DNA from: Zavarzinia aquatilis
GTDB taxonomy: Bacteria > Pseudomonadota > Alphaproteobacteria > Zavarziniales > Zavarziniaceae
Length of the DNA stretch: 64,000 nt
Reading direction: 5' to 3'
Assembly (NCBI RefSeq): GCF_003173035.1
Contig: NZ_QGLE01000002.1
Span: 310,001 to 374,000, forward strand
Below are positions 56,810 through 64,000 of this stretch, in pieces. Below the pieces are notes generated by a model. That model did not search any database. It was not told the origin of the DNA and saw only the letters and a program-made list of their open reading frames with translations. A program made the translations under genes and the position numbers. The stretch's first letter is position 1; every line of letters starts with the position of its first letter.

Positions 56810-57667
56810 TCAGCGCCCCCACTTGGGCGTCAGCGCCCGGCCGAGCAGCCAATGCGCGGTGACGAGCACGATGCCGCAGGCCAGCAGCGTCGTGAACGCC
56901 AGCGCGGCGCCCATGGGCGCGTTCATCCGCCCGACGAAGAGATTTTCGATGAAATTGCCGACCATGAAGGTCTCGGGCCCGCCGACCAGCCGGGGCGTCA
57001 CATAGTCGCCGGCCGGAATCAGGAAGGCGAGGGAGAAGGCGGAGAACAGGCTGCCCCGGCACTGCGGCAGGACGATGTCCCTGGTGATCTGCCAGGGCTT
57101 CGCGCCGAGATCCCGCGCCGCCTCCAGCGGGGCTTCGGAGACGCCGCGCAGACCCGCGAGAATGGGCAGCAGGGCGAAGGGCAGCATGAAATGAACGAGG
57201 GTGATCACCACGGCGGCCGGGCTGTAGAGCAGCCAGGAAATCGGCTCGTCGATCAGGCCGAGGTTGATCAGCAGCAGATTGACGCTGCCCTGCGCGCCCA
57301 GCATCGCCTTCCAGGCATAGATCTTCACCAGATAGCCGCCGAACAGGGTCGCCAGCGCCGACAGCAGGATGATCTGACCGAACAGACCGGAGCGAAAGCG
57401 GATCAGATAGGCGATGGCGAAGGCGAGCGCGGTGGTGATCAGGGCGATCACGAGGGCGATCACAAGCGTGAAGCCGAGGGCGTGGAGATAATCGCCGAAG
57501 ACATCGGCGTAATTCGACAGGGTGAAATCCGGGGTTAGCCGGTAACGCTTGATGCGCCAGAAGGTGACGACCAGCAGATAGGCCATGGGCAGGGCGAAGA
57601 ACAGCCCGAAGATGGTCAGCGCCGGGGTCAGGCCGAGACCCCGGCGCAGGGCGGGCGACAGGCTCAT
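56810..57667 (-). CDS. ABC transporter permease (PotB type)
   Basis: A 285-residue permease with six membrane segments and the EAA loop (AARDLGAKPWQITRDIVLP) near residue 190-208. It overlaps the ATPase stop by 4 bases. Together with the PotC-type partner it forms the channel of a class I importer for polyamine-like or small organic solutes. Confidence 0.9.
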   Translation of the reverse strand: MSLSPALRRGLGLTPALTIFGLFFALPMAYLLVVTFWRIKRYRLTPDFTLSNYADVFGDYLHALGFTLVIALVIALITTALAFAIAYLIRFRSGLFGQIILLSALATLFGGYLVKIYAWKAMLGAQGSVNLLLINLGLIDEPISWLLYSPAAVVITLVHFMLPFALLPILAGLRGVSEAPLEAARDLGAKPWQITRDIVLPQCRGSLFSAFSLAFLIPAGDYVTPRLVGGPETFMVGNFIENLFVGRMNAPMGAALAFTTLLACGIVLVTAHWLLGRALTPKWGR

Positions 57668-58704
57668 GGCGCGACCACGCTGCAGGCCGCCGCCGGCAGG
57701 CCGAGGGTAGCCGTGCTGCCCATCGGGGGCGGCGCCGCGCCTTCGGCGCCCGAAGGACGGTGCACCGTGACCGCCGTGCCGTCGGCGAGCGTCACCACGA
57801 GGCGGAGGTAGGGCCCCATGAAGCGGCTTTCCGTCACCGTGCCGGCAAGTGTCAGCGGCCCGTCGCCGGCAAGGGCGATATCGTCCGGCCGGATGACCAC
57901 GAGGACGGGACCGTCCGGCCCCGGCGACGGCAGCCGTCCGCTGCCGATCTCGACCTCGCCACCCTTCCGCACCGCCGACAGCATGTTGGCGTCGCCGATG
58001 AAGGAGGCGACGAAACGGCTGGCCGGGCGGCGGTAGACATCCTCGGGCGTGCCCTGCTGGACGATGCGCCCTGCCTCCATGACGACGATCCGGTTGGCGA
58101 GGTCGATCGCCTCGCCCTGATCGTGGGTAACGAAAATGAAGGTGCCGCCGATTGCCCTGTGCAGGGATTTCAGCTCGTCCTGCATCGCCTTGCGCAGCTT
58201 GAGGTCGAGCGCGGCCAGCGGCTCGTCGAGCAACAGGATCGAGGGCCGCATGACGAGGGCGCGGGCGAGCGCGACGCGCTGCTGCTGCCCGCCCGAGAGG
58301 GCCGCCGGCAGCCGGTCGGCGACCGCGCCCAGATGGACGAGGTTCAGCATCCGGACGACGTCGAGGTCGATCTGTTCGGGGTCGCGCCCGGCGATCTTGG
58401 GGCCATAGCCGATGTTCTGGGCCACGGTCATGTGGGGGAACAGGCCGTAACCCTGGAAGACCATGTTGGTGTTGCGCTTCTCGGGGCCGAGGGCGGTCAC
58501 ATCCTGGCCGCCGATCTCGATGGTGCCGGTGCTGGGCGGCAGGAAGCCGCCGATCATGCGCAGCAAGGTGGTCTTGCCGCAGCCCGACGGCCCGAGCAGG
58601 GCGACGAAATCCCCCCGCTCGACATCGAGGTCGAGCGGGTGAACCGCCTGGGTTTCGCGATAGTTCTTGGAAATATTCCGCAGACGCAGCAGGGGATCGC
58701 TCAT
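57664..58704 (-). CDS. ABC transporter ATP-binding protein (PotA type)
   Basis: A 346-residue ATPase. Walker A is GPSGCGKTT, the signature LSGGQQQRVALARAL and Walker B ILLLDEPLAALD. A C-terminal TOBE domain (about 260-346) is typical of PotA/UgpC. It starts 4 bases after the binding-protein stop. Confidence 0.92.
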   Translation of the reverse strand: MSDPLLRLRNISKNYRETQAVHPLDLDVERGDFVALLGPSGCGKTTLLRMIGGFLPPSTGTIEIGGQDVTALGPEKRNTNMVFQGYGLFPHMTVAQNIGYGPKIAGRDPEQIDLDVVRMLNLVHLGAVADRLPAALSGGQQQRVALARALVMRPSILLLDEPLAALDLKLRKAMQDELKSLHRAIGGTFIFVTHDQGEAIDLANRIVVMEAGRIVQQGTPEDVYRRPASRFVASFIGDANMLSAVRKGGEVEIGSGRLPSPGPDGPVLVVIRPDDIALAGDGPLTLAGTVTESRFMGPYLRLVVTLADGTAVTVHRPSGAEGAAPPPMGSTATLGLPAAACSVVAP

Positions 58705-58708
58705 CCGG

Positions 58709-59845
58709 TCAGGCCTTGAGCACCTTTTCCCAGGCTTCCTGGTAATCGTCCCAGATCGCGTATTCGCCGTCCTCGTCGAGCGGATACATTTCCATCACCA
58801 GGGTCTTCCTGGTGAAGTAACCTTCAAGGTCCGTATAGTCGTAGAGCGCCTTGTTGGCGGCCCCCGCCTTCTCCATCGCCTCGCTCGTCACCACGGGGAT
58901 CGAGCTGAGGTCGGCGCCGGCGATCTGCCCCTCGAGCGAGAGGGCGTTGTTGATCAGGGCGTGCGCCTCGGCCGACTTGGCCGAGCCCTTGCCGATGGCA
59001 TAGCCTTCGATGAAGCCGCTGCTGCCTTCCTTGGGATAGGCGACCTTCACCGTGGTGCCGTCGCCGATCCAGGTGGAGACCGGCTCCCAGCCCTGCGAGA
59101 TGACGATTTCCTTGTTCACATACATATTGATCAGGTCGCCGTAGGACGGGGCGATGGCCTTCAGGTGCTTCTTCTTCAGGGTGATCAGCAGATCGGTCGT
59201 CTTGGCCAGTTCGTCGCGGGTCATGTGGTGCGGGTTGGCGATGCCGAGCACCCGGGCCATGGCAAAGATATTGCCCTGATAGTCGGCGGTGATCGCCGCC
59301 TTGCCCTTGTATTCGTCCTTCATCAGGTCGGCCCAGGAGGTGGGCGCCGCGATCTTCGTGCTGTCGTAGAGCATACAGATCGAGCCGAAGGTGAAGGGAC
59401 AGGCATACCAGGTGCCGTCCGTCGTCATGTTGCTTTCGGCAAACTGCTTGATGGTCGGATGCAGCTTGGCGAAATTGGGGATCTGCGCGAGATCGAGCGG
59501 GGCCAGCAGGCCTTCCGCCGCGAGGAAGTCGTCATTGACGAAATAGGGCGTGCAGACGTCGACCGCGCTGCTGTCGAGGCGCAGCTTGGTGATGATCTCG
59601 TCGGTCGAGGAAATCAGCGTCTTCTGCAGGGCATAGCCCTTGGCCTTGTCGAATTCGCCGCCGGTCAAGAAGGTGTCGTAGCCTTCCCAGCCGATATAGT
59701 TGATGTCGGTCGCCGCCGCAGCCTTGCGCATCCCGCCGAAGCCGAGCGCCCCCGCGGCACCGAGCGCCGCCGCGCCGCGCAGCATGTCGCGCCGGCTGAG
59801 GTTGAAATAGCGGCGAACGCGCAGGATTTCGTCTTTGCTGCTCAT
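58709..59845 (-). CDS. ABC transporter substrate-binding protein (PotD-like), Tat-exported
   Basis: A 378-residue SBP_bac_8 protein with a twin-arginine signal LSRRDMLRGAAALGAAGALG and the mature start INYIGWEGYD. The core is PotD-like (YFVNDDFLAAEGLLAPLD, and SEGFIEGYAIGKGS in the family pattern). Polyamine, or another small cation or acid, may be bound; sequence alone does not decide. It is first of the six-gene operon, with GAGGGAGAG before the ATG. Confidence 0.88.
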   Translation of the reverse strand: MSSKDEILRVRRYFNLSRRDMLRGAAALGAAGALGFGGMRKAAAATDINYIGWEGYDTFLTGGEFDKAKGYALQKTLISSTDEIITKLRLDSSAVDVCTPYFVNDDFLAAEGLLAPLDLAQIPNFAKLHPTIKQFAESNMTTDGTWYACPFTFGSICMLYDSTKIAAPTSWADLMKDEYKGKAAITADYQGNIFAMARVLGIANPHHMTRDELAKTTDLLITLKKKHLKAIAPSYGDLINMYVNKEIVISQGWEPVSTWIGDGTTVKVAYPKEGSSGFIEGYAIGKGSAKSAEAHALINNALSLEGQIAGADLSSIPVVTSEAMEKAGAANKALYDYTDLEGYFTRKTLVMEMYPLDEDGEYAIWDDYQEAWEKVLKA

Positions 59846-59971
59846 GGTACTCTCCCTCGGAAGGTTACGCCGTCTCTGCCGCCATTACGCCCGTCCAGCT
59901 TCGGCGCGGGAGTGCTGCGGTGCAACAACGGTTTGTTTTCGACGTGTAAAAGGACACTTTGACCGGGCCGC

Positions 59972-60925
59972 TCAGTCGCGCACCCAGACCCGGTCGTCGG
60001 CATAGGCCACCTCGCCCGGCCCCGCCGCCAGCGCCCGCCACAGCCGTGCCTGGAAGCCGAGATAGGTCATGCTGTTGGGGGCGATGTTGTTGCCGTCGAA
60101 GATTTCGCGGTGCAGTTGCGGCAGGCGATGGAACGGCACGCCGGGGAAGGCGTGGTGCGCCGTGTGATACTGCATGTTCCAGCAGATCAGCCGCATCAGG
60201 GCATTGGTCCGCGTCGTCCGCGTGTTCACCAGGATGTTCTGCTCGTGCGAGAGGCCGAGATGCTCGATCGTGTTCTGCATCTGGTGGACGAATTTGGTCA
60301 GCACCAGCGGCGCCAGCCAGTAGGTGACCGCCGCCCAGCTGCCGGCCGCGACCGAGGCGGCGGCGATCAGGGCATAACCGGCAAGATGCAGCCGCGCCTC
60401 GCGGATGACATCGGCCTTGCGCGCCTCGGGGATATAGGGCTCGGTCACCCGGCCGGCGGCCATGCGCAGGATGCGCGCGATCCGTGTGTACCAATAGGAC
60501 GGGCCGAAGAACCACATGAGGTAGGAGAGAAGCGTATATCTCGGCCGGGCCAGTTCGCCGTCCTTCGCCCAGTCCTGGGTGTGACGATGGTGGGCGGTGT
60601 GCTGGATCAGGTCGAAATCGCGCGGGTAGATCATCAGGAAGCCGATCAGCCGGCCGAAGACTTCGTTGAGCGGGCGTGTACGAAACACCGTCCAGTGACA
60701 AAGCTCGTGCTGACCCGCGTAAAGGAAATTCAGCAGGATGCCGTGGACAAGAAACACCGGCACCACCGCCCAAGTCCCTTGCGTGAGATAGAGCAGCCAG
60801 CCACTGATCCCGATGGCGCCGAAATGACCGCACAACTGGATGGCGCCCTTGACGTTGGAACGCGCACTCAATTCATGAAGACGGCCGGGCTTTATCAAAT
60901 TCGTGCGAACGAATACTTCTTCCAT
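59972..60925 (-). CDS. fatty acid desaturase family protein
   Basis: A 317-residue membrane di-iron enzyme. Three histidine boxes are seen: HELCH (73-77), HTAHHRH (109-115) and HTAHH (254-258), plus an extra EHLGLSHEQ near 221-229. Four membrane segments lie between the boxes. It likely introduces a double bond or hydroxyl into an acyl chain; related folds include beta-carotene ketolases. It is single-gene and divergent from the methyltransferase gene. Confidence 0.85.
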   Translation of the reverse strand: MEEVFVRTNLIKPGRLHELSARSNVKGAIQLCGHFGAIGISGWLLYLTQGTWAVVPVFLVHGILLNFLYAGQHELCHWTVFRTRPLNEVFGRLIGFLMIYPRDFDLIQHTAHHRHTQDWAKDGELARPRYTLLSYLMWFFGPSYWYTRIARILRMAAGRVTEPYIPEARKADVIREARLHLAGYALIAAASVAAGSWAAVTYWLAPLVLTKFVHQMQNTIEHLGLSHEQNILVNTRTTRTNALMRLICWNMQYHTAHHAFPGVPFHRLPQLHREIFDGNNIAPNSMTYLGFQARLWRALAAGPGEVAYADDRVWVRD

Positions 60926-60942
60926 GGACGCGGTACCCTGTA

Positions 60943-60966
60943 ATCGTTCTGAATTGAATCAACGAT
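60943..60966 (-). promoter_or_regulatory. inverted repeat upstream of the desaturase gene (possible operator)
   Basis: ATCGTT (60943-60948) and AACGAT (60961-60966) flank 12 bases. The left arm is 18 bases before the desaturase ATG, so a bound repressor would sit on the initial transcribed region or promoter. The arms are only 6 bases each. Confidence 0.35.
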
Positions 60967-61125
60967 CACCCGGATGGTGCCCTGCAACAGATACCGGTGG
61001 TGACAAGTTCAGTTGAGGATTCCGTCAAGCGACGGCGGAGGCGGCGACCGAGGGTGGACAAAGCGGCGCCGGCGCTTCACCTTGCCCGCCATCGACCCGC
61101 CCGATCCCGCCGAGCCTGCCGCCCC

Positions 61126-62346
61126 ATGACCACGCCTACCACCGACGATCTGGTTGCCCGGCACTACGAGGCCCTGCCCTACCCCAGCCGCAACCCGCGC
61201 GACGAGGCGAAGCGCCTGATCGAAGGCAGCCCCAGCGCCTTGCCGGAGATGCGCCACTGGATTTTCGGCGGACGCCTGCCGGCGCGCCCGCGCGTGCTCT
61301 TCGCCGGGGGCGGCACCGGGGACGGCTGCATCATGCTGGCCCAGCAACTGGCCGATGCCGGGATCGCGGCGGAGATCACCCATCTCGACATGTCGGTGGC
61401 GGCGCAGAAGGTGGCAGCCGAGCGGGCGGCGGTGCGCGGCCTCGACATCCGCTTCGTTTCAGGATCGCTGCTCGAGGTCGAGCGGCTGGCGCCCGGGCCT
61501 TACGATTACATCGACTGCTGCGGCGTGTTGCACCATCTGGCCGAGCCGGCGGCGGGCCTTGCCGCCCTGCGCGCGGTACTGGCGCGGGGCGGCGGCATGG
61601 GCCTGATGGTCTATGGCCGGATCGGGCGCAGCGGCGTTTACGACATGCAGGATGTCTTCCGCCTGCTGGCGCCGGAGGGCGATGCGCCGGCCGCGCGCCT
61701 CTCCGTCGCCAGGCGCCTGCTGCCCGCCCTGCCCGGCACCAATCGCCTGCGCCGCAACGACGCCGTCACCGACCACATTCAGGGTGGCGATGCCGGCATC
61801 TTCGACCTGCTGCTGCATTCGCGCGACCGCGCCTATGATGTCGAGGCGTTCGTCGCCCTGATCGAGGATGGCGGCCTTGGCCTCGCCAGCCTGATCGAGC
61901 CCGCCCGCTACCAGCCCGAGACCTATCTGGTCGATCCGACCTTGCGCCGGCTGGCGGGCGAACTCGACCCGCGCGGCCGCGCCATGCTGGCGGAGCGGCT
62001 ATCCGGCAATATCGCCCGCCATGTCGCCTATGTCGTTCATCCGGATCACGAGGCACTGCCGCCCGATCCGCTGGATGTCGACGCGATCCCGGTGTGGTCG
62101 CGCACCGACGGGGCGCAGATGGCGGCGGCCATGGGCGGGGACCGGGTCCTGAAATTGACCCTCGACGGTCTGGCCTATCGCTTTCCCCTGCTCCAGGCGG
62201 CGCCCGCCATCGCGCGCGCCATCGACGGCAAGTCCAGCGTTGGCGAAATCGCCGCGCGGGTGAAGATTCAGGGTTTCGAGCGGGCCTGGCCCGCCACTTT
62301 CGCCGTGCTGAACGGGATCAGCCGGCTGTTCCTTCGTCGCGCTTGA
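61126..62346 (+). CDS. class I SAM-dependent methyltransferase with C-terminal extension
   Basis: A 406-residue protein. The start (LVARHYEALPYPSRNPRDE) and SAM motif I, VLFAGGGTGDG (57-67), lead a Rossmann domain; motif II/III is FVSGSLLEVERL and DYIDCCGVLHHL. The last roughly 80 residues (LTLDGLAYRFPLL, IARAIDGKSSVGEIAARV) look like a PqqD-like or winged-helix domain. The target is unknown. ATG 61126 is chosen since the family start PYPSR follows it. The 3' end overlaps the LAB_N gene by 29 bases, convergent. Confidence 0.75.
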   Translation: MTTPTTDDLVARHYEALPYPSRNPRDEAKRLIEGSPSALPEMRHWIFGGRLPARPRVLFAGGGTGDGCIMLAQQLADAGIAAEITHLDMSVAAQKVAAERAAVRGLDIRFVSGSLLEVERLAPGPYDYIDCCGVLHHLAEPAAGLAALRAVLARGGGMGLMVYGRIGRSGVYDMQDVFRLLAPEGDAPAARLSVARRLLPALPGTNRLRRNDAVTDHIQGGDAGIFDLLLHSRDRAYDVEAFVALIEDGGLGLASLIEPARYQPETYLVDPTLRRLAGELDPRGRAMLAERLSGNIARHVAYVVHPDHEALPPDPLDVDAIPVWSRTDGAQMAAAMGGDRVLKLTLDGLAYRFPLLQAAPAIARAIDGKSSVGEIAARVKIQGFERAWPATFAVLNGISRLFLRRA

Positions 62347-62605
62347 ACTTGTGGCCATAGATGAACCACAGGTTCCGCGCATAGATGACGAGGCCACCGG
62401 CCTGGCCGGCGATGAACACCGGGTCTTCCCGGTGGATGGCATAGCCGAGCAGGACGACGCCGCCGCCGATGGAGAAGAACCAGAAGGCGACCGGCACCAG
62501 GCTCTGCTTCGCCTTTTCGCTGGCGATCCACTGCACGACGAAGCGCATGGTGAAAAGCGCCTGTCCGGCGAAGCCGATGATGATCCACAAGGTCGTGTCG
62601 TTCAC
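62318..62605 (-). CDS. lipid-A-disaccharide synthase N-terminal domain (LAB_N) membrane protein
   Basis: A 95-residue protein with three membrane segments: TLWIIIGFAGQALFTMRF, then SLVPVAFWFFSIGGG, then FIAGQAGGLVIYARNLW. It matches the stand-alone LAB_N domain that is fused to LpxB in a few bacteria. The family pattern FxxRFxxQW and PxxFW with YxRN is intact. GTG 62605 is chosen because GGAG is 6 bases upstream. Such proteins usually sit with glycosyltransferases; here the neighbours are a methyltransferase and PBP1C. Confidence 0.82.
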   Translation of the reverse strand: MNDTTLWIIIGFAGQALFTMRFVVQWIASEKAKQSLVPVAFWFFSIGGGVVLLGYAIHREDPVFIAGQAGGLVIYARNLWFIYGHKFKRDEGTAG

Positions 62606-62669
62606 GATGCACTCCGGGGGGCGAAGATGCGGCGCCTTATAGCCGGAATTGGCTGCCGTGTCCCCTGCC

Positions 62670-64000
62670 TTAACTGCCCGGGCTGGCCAGCCAGACATCG
62701 GCGCTGGCGGCCCGGCCGCTGGCGTCGAGCACGGTGACGCTGGTCCGGCCGATGCCATCCGGCTGCCATTCGGCCTGACGGCGGAAGGCGGTGGTGGCGA
62801 TGGGCCGGCCGTTCACCAGGAAGGTCAGGGGCATGGTGCCGCCGCTTGCCCGCAGCAGCACGGTGGACAGCGTGCCGTCGGGAAGGCGCGGCACCTCGAT
62901 GGTACTGCCGTCGAGCGGCGCGGCGAGGCGCAGGGTGTCGCGCCCGGCGGCGATGGCGGAGACATCGCCGCCCCGGCGCGGCCGCAGGCGCTTCAACCCG
63001 GGCGGCAGTTCCGACTGGCTGGCGACCAGCGTGCCGGGCGGCGGCGGTGGGCGGCGCAGGGCGTCCGGCCCCGGCGGCGGCAGCATGGAGAAGGCGGCGA
63101 AGACGAGGGGCGCGGCAGCATCGCGCCCCATGCGCCCGGGCGAGAAGGACCCGTCCGGCCGCCCAACCCAGACCCCGACGGTATAATCCTTGTCGTAGCC
63201 AATGGCCCAGGCATCGCGGAAACCATAGGACGTCCCAGTCTTATAGGCGATCTGCCGCCCGTCCGAGGTCGCTTCCCCGGGCAGGAGATGGGGCGGCGGC
63301 GGCGTGTCGCGCAGGATCGACGAGACCTGCCAGGCAGCGGAGGCGGACAGGAGCGTGGCCGGCACGCCCGCCTCGTCGTGGATGCGATCGCGCAGCGGCA
63401 GGGCGCGGCCGCCGTCCGCGAGCGCGGCATAGAGCGTGACCAGATCGCGCAAGGTGACGCCGACACCGCCGAGGGCGATGGGCAGGCTGGGTTCCGCCCC
63501 CGGATCGGGCAGGCGCAGGCGCACGCCCACGCCCGCCAGCCGGGCGGCGAAGCGGCGCGGCCCGACGAGATCGAGCACGGCGACGGCGGGAATGTTGAGC
63601 GAAAGCTGAAGCGCCTCCGCCAGCTTCACCTCGCCCCGGTAGAGCCGGTCGAAATTCTTCGGGGCATAGCCGCCGAAATGGGTCGGCCGGTCGACGACGA
63701 TGGTTTCCGGGTGGCACACCAGTTCCTCGAAGCCCATGCCATAGATGAAGGGTTTCAGGGCCGAACCGGGGGAACGCACGGCCATGGTCATGTCGATGGG
63801 GCCCGCCCGCCGCCGGTCGAAATAGCCGGCGGAACCGACGCTGGCGACCACCCGCCTTCCGTCGTTGGCGACGACGAGAATGGCGATATTGGCCGTCGCC
63901 TCGAACTGGGCGACGCTGCGCGCGGCGAGGTCTTCCAGCTTCTGCTGCAGGTCGCGCTCGATGGTGCTGGCGATGACCGAGGCACCGGGATCGGCCATGT
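62670..64000 (-). CDS. pbpC: penicillin-binding protein 1C, C-terminal part
   Basis: The last 443 codons of PBP1C; the glycosyltransferase domain lies beyond the window edge. Transpeptidase motifs are SPGSALKPF (S-x2-K variant, with nucleophilic Ser), SLN (in LSLNIPAV) and KTGTSYG. The GRPDGSFSPG... segment and a C-terminal BiPBP_C domain (about the last 90 residues) follow. It builds peptidoglycan. The gene is intact as far as seen. Confidence 0.9.
   Translation of the reverse strand, partial: MADPGASVIASTIERDLQQKLEDLAARSVAQFEATANIAILVVANDGRRVVASVGSAGYFDRRRAGPIDMTMAVRSPGSALKPFIYGMGFEELVCHPETIVVDRPTHFGGYAPKNFDRLYRGEVKLAEALQLSLNIPAVAVLDLVGPRRFAARLAGVGVRLRLPDPGAEPSLPIALGGVGVTLRDLVTLYAALADGGRALPLRDRIHDEAGVPATLLSASAAWQVSSILRDTPPPPHLLPGEATSDGRQIAYKTGTSYGFRDAWAIGYDKDYTVGVWVGRPDGSFSPGRMGRDAAAPLVFAAFSMLPPPGPDALRRPPPPPGTLVASQSELPPGLKRLRPRRGGDVSAIAAGRDTLRLAAPLDGSTIEVPRLPDGTLSTVLLRASGGTMPLTFLVNGRPIATTAFRRQAEWQPDGIGRTSVTVLDASGRAASADVWLASPGS

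Overview
The window is GC-rich, densely packed chromosomal DNA of an alphaproteobacterium, probably from the Rhodospirillales or a neighbouring order; the genus cannot be fixed by eye. The evidence is a CpdR-type response regulator beside hpt, a heme-PAS FixL with FixJ, the TIGR02302 family protein next to lysA/lptM/argH, an NDUFA9-like SDR and a TAXI-TRAP operon with DUF1850. I see no rRNA, tRNA, CRISPR array, prophage or insertion sequence. Most genes sit in tight operons with ATGA or GTGA stop/start overlaps, and many long antisense ORFs are only shadows produced by the GC-rich codon use.

Layout. 1-3.1 kb (minus): ftsE, ftsX, a HAD-fold protein with a ruined active site, a YdcF-type protein and a truncated plsC. 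3.3-4.8 kb (plus): zinc-ribbon membrane protein, hpt, cpdR. 4.8-8.2 kb (minus): TAXI receptor, fused TRAP permease, DUF1850. 8.4-13.8 kb (minus): argH, lptM, lysA and a large TIGR02302 membrane protein. 13.8-15.8 kb: TlpA-like thioredoxin and a ClC antiporter, convergent. 15.8-17.9 kb (minus): fixL-fixJ. 18.0-20.0 kb (plus): formyltransferase-like, HAD and Nudix genes, then a convergent lipoprotein. 20.9-26.9 kb (minus): gltD-gltB with a clear terminator. 27.4-34.6 kb: a small RTX protein, a membrane protein, an NDUFA9-like SDR, an ABC-2 exporter pair, a SYLF protein, a CobD/CbiB-like membrane protein, an extensin-like peptidase-fold protein and a lipoprotein. 34.6-36.2 kb (minus): an exported helical-repeat protein. 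36.4-42.0 kb (plus): a five-gene peptide ABC importer. 42.1-45.9 kb (plus): a 1263-residue RTX protein. 46.1-53.1 kb: flavin amine oxidase, class V aminotransferase-fold enzyme, RlpA, gamma-glutamyltransferase and a wax ester synthase/DGAT. 53.3-59.8 kb (minus): OmpA-like porin, then a six-gene operon of a Pot-type ABC importer with two SDR dehydrogenases. 60.0-64.0 kb: fatty acid desaturase, methyltransferase, orphan LpxB-N-domain membrane protein and the C-terminal part of penicillin-binding protein 1C.

How it fits together. The content is mostly envelope and division functions (FtsEX, RlpA, PBP1C, OmpA, LptM, lipoproteins), uptake of organic acids, peptides and a Pot-type substrate, nitrogen assimilation (GltBD) and neutral-lipid storage. 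FixLJ gives an oxygen-sensing input. One FNR/FixK-like box lies upstream of ggt, but no fixK is present. The least ordinary items are a roughly 135-residue repeat with EF-hand-like loops inside the large RTX protein, the dead HAD protein in the ftsEX operon, the formyltransferase-HAD-Nudix trio, a stem-loop that covers the ribosome binding site of the class V aminotransferase gene, and the two-SDR operon whose substrate is unknown.
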